The notes: generated by a model not told the origin, from the sequence alone. DNA of 64,000 bases from an uncultured Lachnospiraceae bacterium (GCA_910588655.1 CAJUPJ010000003.1:1-64000), one strand, 5' to 3'. Numbered from the stretch's first letter, positions 8,812 to 18,624 are shown. A program made the numbers and translations.

Positions 8812-11800
8812 ATGGTAAAATGGAAAAAATTATTAAAGAAACCACTTTGTATGGTTTTATGCAGTGCAATGGTGGTAACAAGTGGGAATTTTACTGTTCC
8901 AGGACTGGCAGGGACAGTAAAAGCAGCAGAGGGGGCAGCAGAAAGTATAAATCTTATAGGAAATCCTTCATTTGACTATGTAGAGAATGACAAAGCTGGA
9001 TGGTGGTATGGTGATGATGGCGGAGTCCAAGACGGACAGGGCCATGATACAGGCAAATATATAAAAATTTCTAGTGCAAGTACTTCTGCTTCGTTAGGGG
9101 AAAATATTAAAGCCTATTTAGAAAGCCAGAATACTGGAATTGAAAACAATACAGAATATGAATTTAGCTTCTGGGTAAAGGCTGATAAAAGCAGCCAGGA
9201 TGTAGAAGTTAAAGCAGAATTGTTAGTAGAAAAGAATGGAGGTTATCCTAGTGCCAGTGATAGCGGATGGACATTCAACTCTACAGAGGTTACTGTTTCA
9301 AATGAATGGCAGGAAGTTACAGGAAGCTTTATAACAAATTATACAGAAGGCCAGGATGGTAAACCAGACTTTGATGGCCTGCATTTTAAAATTACAGGAA
9401 CAAGTACAGGAACAGTTTCATTTTATGCAGATGATGTTTCACTGGTTAAGAAAGAAGTTGCAGAAGAACCAGGTGGCACTGTACCTTCAGGGAGTGGCAA
9501 TATTTTATCCAATCCTTCATTTGATGATTTAAATAATGATGGTAAAATTAGCTGGTGGTATGGTGATGGTGTAGATGGAAGCCAGAATGATGGAAATGGC
9601 CATGATAATGGTAAATATGTAAAAATTTCTAAAGAAGGTACAACAGCTACATTAGCAGAAAGTATTCCAGATATAAAAAATAAAATTGAGAACAATACAG
9701 AATATGAATTTATTTTCTGGGTAAAGGCTGATGAAAATAGCCAGGATGTGAAAGTTAAAGCAGAATTGTCAGTAGAAAAGGATGGAAGTTATCCTAGTGC
9801 CAGTGATAGTGGATGGACATTCAACTCTACAGAGGTTACTGTTTCAGATGAATGGCAGAAAGTTACAGGAAGTTTTACAACAAATTATACAGAAGACCAG
9901 GATGGTAAACCAGACTTTGATGGCCTGCACTTTAAAATTACAGGGACAAGTACAGGAACAGTTTCATTTTATGCAGATGATGTTTCTGTTACAAAGAAAA
10001 AAGCAACAGATGAAGAACCAGGTGGAAATATTCCTGAAAAGGGTACAAATATTTTAGACAATCCTTCATTTGATGGTAATACAGATGGATGGTTTGTGAC
10101 AACAGCAAATGAAGCAGCAAAGCTTGAATATGTACCTGAAGGCGGACAGGATGATATTGGTGGCTGTGTAAAAGTATATGACAGGAATGAGAACTGGAAT
10201 TCGCTTGCACAGGATATTAAAAATAAGGTTAAAAATAAGACAAAGTATAATTTTAGCTGCTGGGTTAAGCTAGGTGATGAATATAGTGCAGAGTCAACAG
10301 TAAAGGCAGGTCTTACTATAAATTCAACTGGCGATAATGAAGGCAAAGATATTTATGATGGATGGGGAATTTCAAATAATACAGTTAAAGCTTCTAAAGA
10401 TGAATGGAGACAGATTAAGGGAAGTTTTATGGCAAACTGGAATGGTACTCTTTCTCAGTTACAGTTTAAAGTTGCTGATGAAAATAATACAAATTCCTTT
10501 TATGTGGATAATCTCTCCATTACGGAAAATGAAGTAGATTTATCAATAGAGCAGGATATCCCGTCATTAAAGGATTACTTTGCCAGTGTAAACCCGAAGC
10601 ATGATTTCAAGGTTGGTACTGCACTTACAGCAGATATTCTTTCTAATGACAATAAAATGCAGCTTGTCAAGAAACACTATAACAGTGTGACAGCAGGCAA
10701 TGAAATGAAGCCGGATTATATTATTAAAGGGCTGAATGAAGATGGCAGTTTAAAGCTTGATTTTTCTATACCAGATGCCATGCTTGACGCTTTCTGGGAA
10801 CATAACCAGGGTAAAGCTGAAAAAGACCAGATACATGTACGCGGGCATGTGCTTTGCTGGCACTCACAGACACCAGATTTCTTCTTTAAAGATACAGAAG
10901 GCAATCTTCTTAGCAAAGATGCAATGAATGCAAGAATTGAAGAATATATTAAAAATGTGCTTGGACATGTAAATAAAAAGTATCCAGGGCTTATATACTG
11001 CTGGGATGTTGTAAATGAAGCAATTATTCCTTCTGATGGAGAAAAAGGCGGCTTAAGGGTTTATGCTGGCGGCAGGGAAACATTCTATCACCAGATTTAT
11101 AAAGACAGCAATGAATACATTATAAATGCGTTTACATATGCAGATAAATATGCAGAAGAAGGCGTTAAGCTTTTCTATAATGATTATGGTGAGACAGAAC
11201 CAACAAAAGTAAAATGCATTTCCGGGCTTGCAGATGCAATAAAAGCAGGCGGTGGAAGAATTGACGGCATTGGTATGCAGTCACATTATTCAATGGAATC
11301 ACCAGGTGCAGAGGAATTTTATAATGCAATTACAGAGTATGGCAAGCATGTGGATGAGGTGCAAATTACAGAGCTTGATATGCTTGCAAGCAAAAGCTAT
11401 GACGGAAGTGATGCACAGAAGGAAGCAGAACTGGTTAAGCAGGCATACCGCTATAAGGAATTTGTTGATACAATACTTAAAGCAAAAGATGATGGTACTA
11501 ATATAACTGCATTAGTATTCTGGGGCGTGGCAGATGATGACTCATGGTTAATTTCCCCTGAATTTTCAGATGGAAGACACAATATGCCACTGCTGTTTGA
11601 TGAGAACCTTAAAGCAAAACCAGCATACTGGGCAATTGTTGACCCTTCAAGGCTTGCGCCAAATATAAATGAAGCAGATGTACTTGAAAGCAGCAAAGAC
11701 TGGTCTCTTGCTTCACCTGTAAATATTGGTACAGATGGCAAAGCATCCATGAAACTTTTATGGAATGATGGGAAACTTTTTGTACAGGTAACTGTAAAAG

Positions 11801-14127
11801 ATGGCACATCTGATGCAGGTGATAAAGTAACTATTTACCTGGATAAAGAAAACTCTAAGTCAGAAAATACTAATGGTGTTGAAAAGGTTATTATTAACAG
11901 AAGTGAAGCCAAAGCTACAACAGAAGGATATGTAGCAGAAGCAGAGCTTGCTGTTGCTGGCAAGGCTGCTAATGCAAAACTTGGCCTTGATGTAGTAGTT
12001 TATGATGCAGCAGCAGGGACTTCACAGTGCTGGAATGATTTCCAGATGAAACAGGATGAAAGAAGCAAATATTATGGTACAATAACATTAAAGCCTTTTA
12101 TGGTAATTACAAAAGGTTCTGCCATTATAGATGGTGAAGCTGAAAGTGTATGGAATGATATAACACCACATAAACTTACAGTTAACTCTAATCTTTCTGG
12201 TTCTGCAAAAGGAAATGTAAAGGCTATGTGGGATGAAAATTATCTCTATGTACTTGCAAATATACAGGATGAAGTGCTTAACAATGATAATCCAGATGCA
12301 TGGGAACAGGATTCATTTGAAATATTTGTAGATGAGAATAATGGTAAGACTGCAAACTATGAGGAAGATGACTGCCAGTACAGAATAAGCTATAAGAATG
12401 ATTTAAGTTTTAATGGCCCAAACTGCAATGCAGACAATATCCAGAGTGCAGTAAAAGAAACTGCAGACGGCTATATTGTAGAAGCAAAAATCAAGTTTAA
12501 TAAAGTAAAAGGTGCAGAAAATAACCTTATAGGTGTTGATTTCCAGATTAATGATGCAGATGCTTCTGGAAGGCGTGTTGCTACAATTAACTGGTATGAT
12601 GCTTCTGGAATGGGGTATGCACAGCCAGCAGTTTTTGGTACTGCAAAGCTTGCAGCAGGGGCTTCTGTGCCAACAAAGAAACCAGGGCAGGTTGTTATAC
12701 CTCCATATGCAGTATATACACCAGTACCAGAAAGCACACCAGCACAGAGTGCAGCGCCAGAAGGTACAGCAGCACCAGCAGAAAGTGCAGCACCAGGCAG
12801 TTCTACACAGCCAGGAGGTACACAGGCACCAGCAGAAAGTGCAACGCCAGAAGGCACAGCAGCACCAGGGACTACTACTGAGATTACAAAAGACGATGTA
12901 ACAGGTGCAATTAAAGAAACCACTACTACAGTAGAAGGTAATAAAACAACAGTAATAGAAAAGGTAACTCTCCCTGGCAATATCCAGAATATTAAAGAAA
13001 CTGTAACAGAAAATATAGACGGGTTAATAAAAACAACAGAAAAATACAGCAGCAGTGTAGTAAATGCTGTGATGGTTACAAATAAAACTTCTAAGACAGA
13101 TGGTACAATTGTAGAGTCAGATTCTGTTATTTATACAGGTGTTTCAGATATTAACAGTAATTATTCTGCTAAAGTAAATATACCAGAAAGTTTCCTGTTA
13201 AATGCAAAAGAAGCTGCTGTAAAGAACATTGGTATTTATATTGAAAAACCTACAGTTGATGCAGTTATAGCCAACCAGGGACGCAAAATGGTTGTAAAAG
13301 TGGCAGTTCCTGATGTAGATGGTGTATCTGTTGGAAAAGTTGTAGTTACAAAAGAAAGCATATCAAGTGCCTTAAATGGTTCAAGAAAACTTGTAGTTAA
13401 AATTGAAAATGCAAGGCCAGAAGAGTCCTTTACTGTTACAATACCACAGAGTGAACTGAAAAAGATGAAAAGTGACATTGATATAACCGTAAAGACTAAA
13501 AAAGTACCAGATGCAGACAGCAGCATAAAAGAAAATATAGAGAATATATTATCTGCTAATGGCGTTAAAACAGGTAATTCCTATATTGTATCTGTAGCAG
13601 GCAATAATACTAAAGGCGGAATAAAGGTTTCATCACCTGTACTTGCCCCGTCTGTAAAGACTGGTGACAGTGTATATGTATACTGCTATAATAATAAGAC
13701 AGGAAAGCTTGAAGAAATTGCTAACAGTAAGAGAGTTGTACTTGATGATGGCATGGCAGGGATTGAATGTTATCCTGGAAATAATTATGTAGTTACAGAT
13801 AAAGAATTAAGCGGCAAAAATGTAGTTACCCTTACCGGCAGTACAAAAGTTTCTGTTAAAAAAGCTTCTGTTAAGAAGGGCAGCAGTACAAAGGTTGATG
13901 TTAAACTGCCTTCACAGCTTGTAGTAAAAGCAAGCCTGAAAAAGAGTGTGCCTTATGGAAAACAGGCAGCAGTTGTTACATTTAAGTCTTCAGACAATAG
14001 CATTGCCAAAGTATCAAAAGATGGTACAGTCAAAGCAAAAGGCAAAGGCAAAGCTGTAATAACTGTAAAAGTAAAACTTGCAGATGGCAAAACTAAAACA
14101 TTTAAGAAAAAAGTAACTATAAAATAG
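8812..14127 (+). CDS. giant modular secreted GH10 endo-xylanase
   Basis: A 1771-aa secreted enzyme that cuts the xylan backbone. In order: signal peptide (about 1-39); three CBM4/9/22-like beta-sandwich modules, each beginning N-x-x-NPSFD and ending FYxDD/NxS (about 48-211, 230-397, 412-573); a GH10 barrel (about 577-950) with acid/base E736 in WDVVNEA and nucleophile E854 in ITELD; two CBM9/DOMON-like modules (about 953-1095 and 1096-1280); a Pro/Ala/Glu-rich linker (about 1285-1358) with PAESA and PEGTAAP repeats; a beta-rich region of unknown type (about 1359-1680); and a final lysine-rich Big_2-like domain. There is no LPXTG anchor; the basic C-terminal domain may bind wall or surface polymer (inference). 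A strong GGAGGAG lies just before the ATG. It is one of two tandem GH10 paralogs and is far larger than usual single-domain xylanases. Confidence 0.95.
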   Translation: MVKWKKLLKKPLCMVLCSAMVVTSGNFTVPGLAGTVKAAEGAAESINLIGNPSFDYVENDKAGWWYGDDGGVQDGQGHDTGKYIKISSASTSASLGENIKAYLESQNTGIENNTEYEFSFWVKADKSSQDVEVKAELLVEKNGGYPSASDSGWTFNSTEVTVSNEWQEVTGSFITNYTEGQDGKPDFDGLHFKITGTSTGTVSFYADDVSLVKKEVAEEPGGTVPSGSGNILSNPSFDDLNNDGKISWWYGDGVDGSQNDGNGHDNGKYVKISKEGTTATLAESIPDIKNKIENNTEYEFIFWVKADENSQDVKVKAELSVEKDGSYPSASDSGWTFNSTEVTVSDEWQKVTGSFTTNYTEDQDGKPDFDGLHFKITGTSTGTVSFYADDVSVTKKKATDEEPGGNIPEKGTNILDNPSFDGNTDGWFVTTANEAAKLEYVPEGGQDDIGGCVKVYDRNENWNSLAQDIKNKVKNKTKYNFSCWVKLGDEYSAESTVKAGLTINSTGDNEGKDIYDGWGISNNTVKASKDEWRQIKGSFMANWNGTLSQLQFKVADENNTNSFYVDNLSITENEVDLSIEQDIPSLKDYFASVNPKHDFKVGTALTADILSNDNKMQLVKKHYNSVTAGNEMKPDYIIKGLNEDGSLKLDFSIPDAMLDAFWEHNQGKAEKDQIHVRGHVLCWHSQTPDFFFKDTEGNLLSKDAMNARIEEYIKNVLGHVNKKYPGLIYCWDVVNEAIIPSDGEKGGLRVYAGGRETFYHQIYKDSNEYIINAFTYADKYAEEGVKLFYNDYGETEPTKVKCISGLADAIKAGGGRIDGIGMQSHYSMESPGAEEFYNAITEYGKHVDEVQITELDMLASKSYDGSDAQKEAELVKQAYRYKEFVDTILKAKDDGTNITALVFWGVADDDSWLISPEFSDGRHNMPLLFDENLKAKPAYWAIVDPSRLAPNINEADVLESSKDWSLASPVNIGTDGKASMKLLWNDGKLFVQVTVKDGTSDAGDKVTIYLDKENSKSENTNGVEKVIINRSEAKATTEGYVAEAELAVAGKAANAKLGLDVVVYDAAAGTSQCWNDFQMKQDERSKYYGTITLKPFMVITKGSAIIDGEAESVWNDITPHKLTVNSNLSGSAKGNVKAMWDENYLYVLANIQDEVLNNDNPDAWEQDSFEIFVDENNGKTANYEEDDCQYRISYKNDLSFNGPNCNADNIQSAVKETADGYIVEAKIKFNKVKGAENNLIGVDFQINDADASGRRVATINWYDASGMGYAQPAVFGTAKLAAGASVPTKKPGQVVIPPYAVYTPVPESTPAQSAAPEGTAAPAESAAPGSSTQPGGTQAPAESATPEGTAAPGTTTEITKDDVTGAIKETTTTVEGNKTTVIEKVTLPGNIQNIKETVTENIDGLIKTTEKYSSSVVNAVMVTNKTSKTDGTIVESDSVIYTGVSDINSNYSAKVNIPESFLLNAKEAAVKNIGIYIEKPTVDAVIANQGRKMVVKVAVPDVDGVSVGKVVVTKESISSALNGSRKLVVKIENARPEESFTVTIPQSELKKMKSDIDITVKTKKVPDADSSIKENIENILSANGVKTGNSYIVSVAGNNTKGGIKVSSPVLAPSVKTGDSVYVYCYNNKTGKLEEIANSKRVVLDDGMAGIECYPGNNYVVTDKELSGKNVVTLTGSTKVSVKKASVKKGSSTKVDVKLPSQLVVKASLKKSVPYGKQAAVVTFKSSDNSIAKVSKDGTVKAKGKGKAVITVKVKLADGKTKTFKKKVTIK

Positions 14128-14160
14128 TCCTATAAAGCAATATATTACTGTTTTATAAGG

Positions 14161-14198
14161 CAGCCCCATTGTTTTAACAGTGGGGCTGTTTGTTTTTT
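14161..14198 (+). terminator. rho-independent terminator after xylanase 1
   Basis: CAGCCCCA...TGGGGCTG forms a strong GC stem with an A/T loop, followed by TTTGTTTTTT. Its T-tract runs into the first direct repeat of the next promoter, so termination and activation sites abut. Confidence 0.88.
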
Positions 14199-14263
14199 CT
14201 ATAATTTATACCTGTTTTTTCTATAATTCACTAGGACAAAATTTTATACGGAATATTTATAAT
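14191..14263 (+). promoter_or_regulatory. xylanase-2 promoter with two near-identical direct repeats
   Basis: TGTTTTTTCTATAATTTA (14191-14208) is repeated as TGTTTTTTCTATAATTCA (14213-14230), 22 bp later. A -35-like GACAAA (14235-14240) and -10 TATAAT (14258-14263) follow with a 17-nt spacer. This is the clearest copy of the motif found also at 573-645 and 8701-8765. Confidence 0.7.
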
Positions 14264-14303
14264 AATAAAGTGTTAAGATTATAATTATTGGAGGAGGTTT
14301 TAT

Positions 14304-17300
14304 ATGTTTACAAAAAAACTTAAAAAAGTTACTTGTACTACATTATGTGCATCAATGGTTTTAACAGGTGCATGTACAGGCTTTCCAGGGACTGCTGCCA
14401 GTGTTTCAGCTGCGGGCACTAATATCCTTGATAACCCTTCATTTAGTACAGATGCAGGCGGATGGTTTGCAACAACAGCAGATACAGCAAAGCTGGAATT
14501 TGTAAATGATGGAAAAGGGCATGACCAGGATGGTGGTTATGTAAAAGTTGTTGAAAGGTCTGATACATGGAATTCCCTTGCACAGACTATTAAAGACAAG
14601 GTAAAAAACAAGACAAAATATGATTTTAGCTGCTGGGTAAAACTTGGTGAAGAGTATACAGCAGAGTCAACAGTTAAGGCAGGTCTTACAATCCAGTCAA
14701 CAGGTGATAATAACGGTGAACCTGTATATGACGGCTGGGGTATATCAGGCAATACAGTAACAGCATCTAAAGATGAGTGGAGACAGATAAGCGGAAGTTT
14801 TACTGCAAACTGGTCAGGAGACCTTACAGAATTACAGTTTAAAGTTGCTGATGAAACATGTAAAAATTCATTTTATGTTGATGGACTTTCAGTTACAGAA
14901 AATACCGCAGATTTATCAATTGAGAAGGATATACCTTCATTAAAAGATTATTTTGTTTCTAAAAATGCAAAATATGACTTTAAAATTGGTGGTGCACTTA
15001 CAGCAGATATTCTTACAAATGAGAATAAAATGCAGCTTGTGCAGAAACATTATAACAGTGTAACAGCAGGCAATGAAATGAAGCCGGATTATATTATTAA
15101 AGGAATTAATGATGATGGAAGTTTAAATCTTGACTTTACTATTCCTGACACTACACTTGATGTGTTCTGGAAATATAACCAGGGCAAAGCTGAAAAAGAC
15201 CAGATACATATGCGTGGCCATGTTCTTTGCTGGCATTCACAGACACCGGAAAAATTCTTTAAAGATAAGGATGGCAATCTTCTTAGTAAGGATGCAATGA
15301 ACAAAAGGCTTGAAGAATATATACAGAAAGTGCTTGGACATGTACAGGAAAAGTATCCAGGGCTTGTATACTGCTGGGATGTTGTAAATGAAGCAATTAA
15401 TCCTGCTGATGGTGAAAAAGGCGGTCTCAGGACTGCAAACGGCGGAGTAGAAACATTCTACCACCAGATTTATAAGGACAGCAATGAGTATATTATAAAC
15501 GCATTTAAGTATGCTAACAAATATGCAGACAAGGATGTAAAACTTTTCTATAATGACTATGGTGAAACAGACCCTGTAAAAGTAAAATGCATTTCAGACC
15601 TTGCAGATGCGGTAAAATCTTCTGAAGGAACAAGGATTGATGGTATTGGCATGCAGGCACATTATTCAATGGAAGGCCCAAGTGCAAATGAACTTTACAA
15701 TGCAATTAAAGAATATGGCAAGCATGTAGACGAAGTGCAGATTACAGAGCTTGACATGCTTGCAAGCAAGAGTTATGACGGAAGTGCAGCACAGAAGGAA
15801 GCAGAACAGACAAAACAGGCATACCGTTATAAGGAGATTATGGATACAATCCTTAAAGCAAAAGATGAGGGTGTTAATATAACAGCAATAGTATTCTGGG
15901 GCGTTGCAGATGATGATTCATGGCTGCTTTCACCTGAATTTTCACAGGGAAGGCACAACATGCCGCTCTTATTTGATGAAAACCTTAAAGCAAAACCTGC
16001 ATTCTGGGGAATTACAGACCCTTCAAAGCTTCTGCCAAATATTAATGAAGCAGATGTGCTCCAGAGTGAAGATAAAGACTGGTCACTTGCACAGCCAGTA
16101 AATATTGGCACAGATGGAAATTCATCAATGAAGCTTTTATGGAAAGATGGTTCACTTTATCTCCAGGTAACAGTAAAAGACACAACAAATGATGCAGAAG
16201 ATAAAGTAACAATCTATCTTGACAAAGATAATGCCAAGGCAGAAAATGTTAATGGGGTTGAAACTATAACTATAAAGAGGGCAGAAGCTACAGCAACAGC
16301 AGATGGCTATGTAACAGAAAAGGAACTTGGCATTGCTGGCAAGGCAGCAAATTCAAAGATTGGGCTTGATGTAGTAGTGTCTGATGCTGCTACAGGAAAT
16401 AACCAGTGCTGGAATGATTTGCAGATGAAGCAGGCTGAAAGAAGCAAATATTATGGTACATTAACATTAAAGCCATTTATGGTAATTACAAAAGGTTCTG
16501 CAGTTATTGACGGTGAGATTGACGAAGCATGGAACAATGTAGCAGCACATAACCTCACAGTAAATTCAAACCCTTCTGTTTCTACAACAGGCACAGTTAA
16601 GACAATGTGGGATGAAGATTATTTATATGTGATTGCGCAAATCCAGGATGCAGCCCTTAATAATGCTAATGTTAATGCCTGGGAACAGGATTCATTTGAA
16701 ATATTTGTAGATGAAAATAATGGAAAGACTGAAAACTATGAAGCAGATGACTGCCAGTACAGAATAAGCTATAAGAATGATTTAAGCTTTAATGGTGAAA
16801 ACTGCAATGCAGACAATATCCAGAGTGCAGCAAAAGAAACAGCAGGCGGATATATAATAGAAGCAAAAATTAAATTCAATAAAACCAAAGGCGCAGAAAA
16901 CCAGCTTATAGGTGTAGATTTCCAGATAAATGATGCGGACGCATCAGGTGTACGTGTAGCAACAATTAACTGGTATGATGCTTCTGGAATGGGATATGCA
17001 CAGCCAGCAGTATTTGGTACAGCTAAACTTGCAGGGAGCACAGGAAGCACAAGCACAGGAAAAGACATTAGTGCAGCAGATATTTCTGGAATAAAGAATT
17101 ACAGCTATACAGGAAAAGAAATCCAACAGGATTTAGCTGTAGAAGCAGATGGAAAGCAGTTAGCAGAAGGTACAGACTATACAGTAGCTTACAGTAACAA
17201 TATTAATTCTGGAAATGCAGAAGTTACAATTACTGGATGCGGTGATTACAAAGGAACAATAACAAAAACATTTAAAATAACAAAAGCTAAACAGAAAATA

Positions 17301-17540
17301 CAGCTTAAAAAAGCATCATACAAGAAGACTGCTGGCAGCAAGAGCTTTAAATTAAACGGGATTAAAGCTTTTGGTAAATTAAGTTATAAGAGCTCTAAAA
17401 CAAGTGTTGCAGCTGTAAACAAGAATGGAAAAGTTACAATAAAAGGGACAGGAACAGCTAAAATTACAATAACAGCAGCAGGGGACAAAAACCATAAAAA
17501 AGCAACAGCAACAGTAAAAGTAAAAGTAGCAAAAAAATAA
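14304..17540 (+). CDS. modular secreted GH10 endo-xylanase, tandem paralog
   Basis: A 1078-aa secreted xylanase. In order: signal peptide (about 1-37); one CBM4/9/22-like module (about 38-197); GH10 barrel (about 200-575) with acid/base E363 in WDVVNEA and nucleophile E482 in ITELD; two CBM9/DOMON-like modules (about 585-935); an MBG/YDG-like domain (SYTGKEI...GDYKGTITKTFKI); and a lysine-rich Big_2-like C-terminus. From the carbohydrate-binding module through the second CBM9 it closely matches the third module onward of the upstream xylanase, so the pair arose by duplication; the second lacks the first two N-terminal modules and has a different C-terminal region. GGAGGAGG precedes the ATG. 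Confidence 0.95.
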   Translation: MFTKKLKKVTCTTLCASMVLTGACTGFPGTAASVSAAGTNILDNPSFSTDAGGWFATTADTAKLEFVNDGKGHDQDGGYVKVVERSDTWNSLAQTIKDKVKNKTKYDFSCWVKLGEEYTAESTVKAGLTIQSTGDNNGEPVYDGWGISGNTVTASKDEWRQISGSFTANWSGDLTELQFKVADETCKNSFYVDGLSVTENTADLSIEKDIPSLKDYFVSKNAKYDFKIGGALTADILTNENKMQLVQKHYNSVTAGNEMKPDYIIKGINDDGSLNLDFTIPDTTLDVFWKYNQGKAEKDQIHMRGHVLCWHSQTPEKFFKDKDGNLLSKDAMNKRLEEYIQKVLGHVQEKYPGLVYCWDVVNEAINPADGEKGGLRTANGGVETFYHQIYKDSNEYIINAFKYANKYADKDVKLFYNDYGETDPVKVKCISDLADAVKSSEGTRIDGIGMQAHYSMEGPSANELYNAIKEYGKHVDEVQITELDMLASKSYDGSAAQKEAEQTKQAYRYKEIMDTILKAKDEGVNITAIVFWGVADDDSWLLSPEFSQGRHNMPLLFDENLKAKPAFWGITDPSKLLPNINEADVLQSEDKDWSLAQPVNIGTDGNSSMKLLWKDGSLYLQVTVKDTTNDAEDKVTIYLDKDNAKAENVNGVETITIKRAEATATADGYVTEKELGIAGKAANSKIGLDVVVSDAATGNNQCWNDLQMKQAERSKYYGTLTLKPFMVITKGSAVIDGEIDEAWNNVAAHNLTVNSNPSVSTTGTVKTMWDEDYLYVIAQIQDAALNNANVNAWEQDSFEIFVDENNGKTENYEADDCQYRISYKNDLSFNGENCNADNIQSAAKETAGGYIIEAKIKFNKTKGAENQLIGVDFQINDADASGVRVATINWYDASGMGYAQPAVFGTAKLAGSTGSTSTGKDISAADISGIKNYSYTGKEIQQDLAVEADGKQLAEGTDYTVAYSNNINSGNAEVTITGCGDYKGTITKTFKITKAKQKIQLKKASYKKTAGSKSFKLNGIKAFGKLSYKSSKTSVAAVNKNGKVTIKGTGTAKITITAAGDKNHKKATATVKVKVAKK

Positions 17541-17574
17541 CAAAATAGTTAGCATTTTTTCTTCATTAATACAT

Positions 17575-17603
17575 AAAAAGGCATGCCACAGGCATGTCTT
17601 TTT
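17575..17603. terminator. rho-independent terminator after xylanase 2
   Basis: AAAAAGGCATGCC, a 3-nt loop and GGCATGTCTTTTT form a strong hairpin with T-runs in both directions. Confidence 0.88.
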
Positions 17604-17625
17604 AAATATAGAGGGGGATAAATGC

Positions 17626-17940
17626 ATGAAAATTTTATTAGTTGAAGATGATATTGAAATTAGTGATATGTTAAAGAACTTCCTGTCAACTGAAAACTTT
17701 GAGGTAACAGCGTCATATAACGGGAAAGATGCCATGGCATTACAGAAAGCAGAGGCAAAGGCAAACCAGGTGGCAGGTCTGGTTAACCAGTTTTTTACAC
17801 TTGCAAAGCTGGAAGCTGGTGATATGGTTATGGATATGGAAAATGTTAATATTAGTGAGCTTTGCAGGGAAAATATACTGGATTTCTATGAGATTTTAAC
17901 AAGAAAGGATTTTAATGTAGATATTACATTATGGCATTGA
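17626..17940 (+). pseudogene. response regulator N-terminus fused to histidine-kinase fragment
   Basis: The first 42 codons are the start of an OmpR-type receiver (MKILLVEDDIEISDML, with acidic pair E-D-D), which stops before the phosphoacceptor aspartate. Then, without a frame break, the sequence becomes the second HisKA helix of a sensor kinase (NQVAGLVNQFFTLAKLEAGD...NISELCRENILDFYE) and ends at TGA. Neither part can work alone. A good ribosome site (GAGGGGGAT) precedes the ATG, so a 104-aa chimera could still be translated. The best explanation is a large in-frame deletion joining adjacent regulator and kinase genes. Confidence 0.8.
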
Positions 17941-18311
17941 ATGGAAGACCCGCGCAGCCGCAGAGCAGAGGGGAAGGGGCTTGGGCTTGCATTTAAAAAA
18001 CTAAGCGATGGATATGGAATGTCAATTATCATATCAAGCCATATTCTTTCTGAAGTTGGAAGCATAGCAGATACTATAGGGGTTATCAGCAAAGGCAGCC
18101 TTATAAAAGAAATCCCAATAGAAGAGGTTTCTTCAATGTCTGAAACATATATATGGTTTTCTGTGGAAGATGTTAAAAAGGCGGCTTATATACTTTCTGA
18201 AGAGATTTCAGCCCAGCTTGCCCTGGACGGTGCAGGGATAAATTCTATTGGAACGAAATCAGAAAGCCTTGAAGACTATTTCTTAAAAATAACTGGGGAG
18301 GGTGGAAAATA
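17941..18311 (+). pseudogene. histidine-kinase ATPase scrap fused to ABC-transporter ATPase C-terminus
   Basis: It opens with DPRSRRAEGKGLGLA, the G2-box region of a histidine kinase, and then changes within the same frame into the tail of a BcrA-type ABC ATPase: KKLSDGYGMSIIISSHILSE, where the H-loop histidine is present. Walker A, signature and Walker B motifs are absent. It follows the previous fragment directly. The order regulator-kinase-ATPase-permease is that of bacitracin/lantibiotic-resistance loci, so this looks like a collapsed resistance locus. Confidence 0.8.
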
Positions 18312-18401
18312 ATGTTTAAATTAATTAAGCTTGAATGGAGAAAAAACAATATTTTAAAATATATGGCAGGCTTAAAATGCCTGTACAGTTTTTCAACATA
18401 A
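18312..18401 (+). pseudogene. ABC permease N-terminal fragment (BcrB/LanE-like)
   Basis: A 29-codon frame begins MFKLIKLEWRKNNILKYM, which is the usual basic start of lantibiotic-type ABC permeases, and then ends after a few unrelated residues. The rest of the permease is lost. It lies immediately after the ATPase fragment, as in the intact locus type. Confidence 0.6.
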
Positions 18402-18407
18402 AAAGCT

Positions 18408-18557
18408 TTAATTGTTACGCTTTGCAAGAAGAGCTGCTATTTCAAGCAGTAATTTTTTGTCACTCTGCGACATATCCATTGCTTTTGAGCCAGGCTGCAT
18501 ATTTATGTTATACTCATTATTTTCAGAAAAAACATATTCTCCAGAAGTTCCAGGGGG
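18408..18557 (-). pseudogene. truncated duplicate of the XRE regulator C-terminus
   Basis: Reading leftwards, the sequence gives SENNEYNINMQPGSKAMDMS then QSDKKLLLEIAALLAKRNN and a stop. This nearly repeats the C-terminus of the intact regulator at 18625-18996 (SENGEYNINMQLSAKAKAMS, QNDKRLLLEIAGLLAKRNN). The N-terminal DNA-binding part is missing. It shows a tandem duplication followed by a deletion that joined it to the permease scrap. Confidence 0.8.
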
Positions 18558-18569
18558 TGCATTATTAAT

Positions 18570-18612
18570 AAATAACCATGCCAGGATATTATATGCCTGT
18601 ACATGGTTATTT
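18570..18612 (-). terminator. hairpin downstream of XRE regulator
   Basis: A perfect 11-bp stem (AAATAACCATG with CATGGTTATTT) lies just 3' of the regulator gene on its strand. The following bases are A/T rich rather than a clean T-run, so it may be a weak terminator. Confidence 0.55.
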
Positions 18613-18624
18613 AGCTTTTATTAT

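Noticed and set aside
12471..12980. Minus-strand 169-codon frame opposite xylanase 1
   Set aside because: Antisense of the Pro/Ala linker; no ribosome site and no family resemblance.
17626..17940. Annotating this as a functional small response regulator
   Set aside because: The receiver stops before the phosphoacceptor and runs straight into kinase sequence, so it is better treated as a relic.
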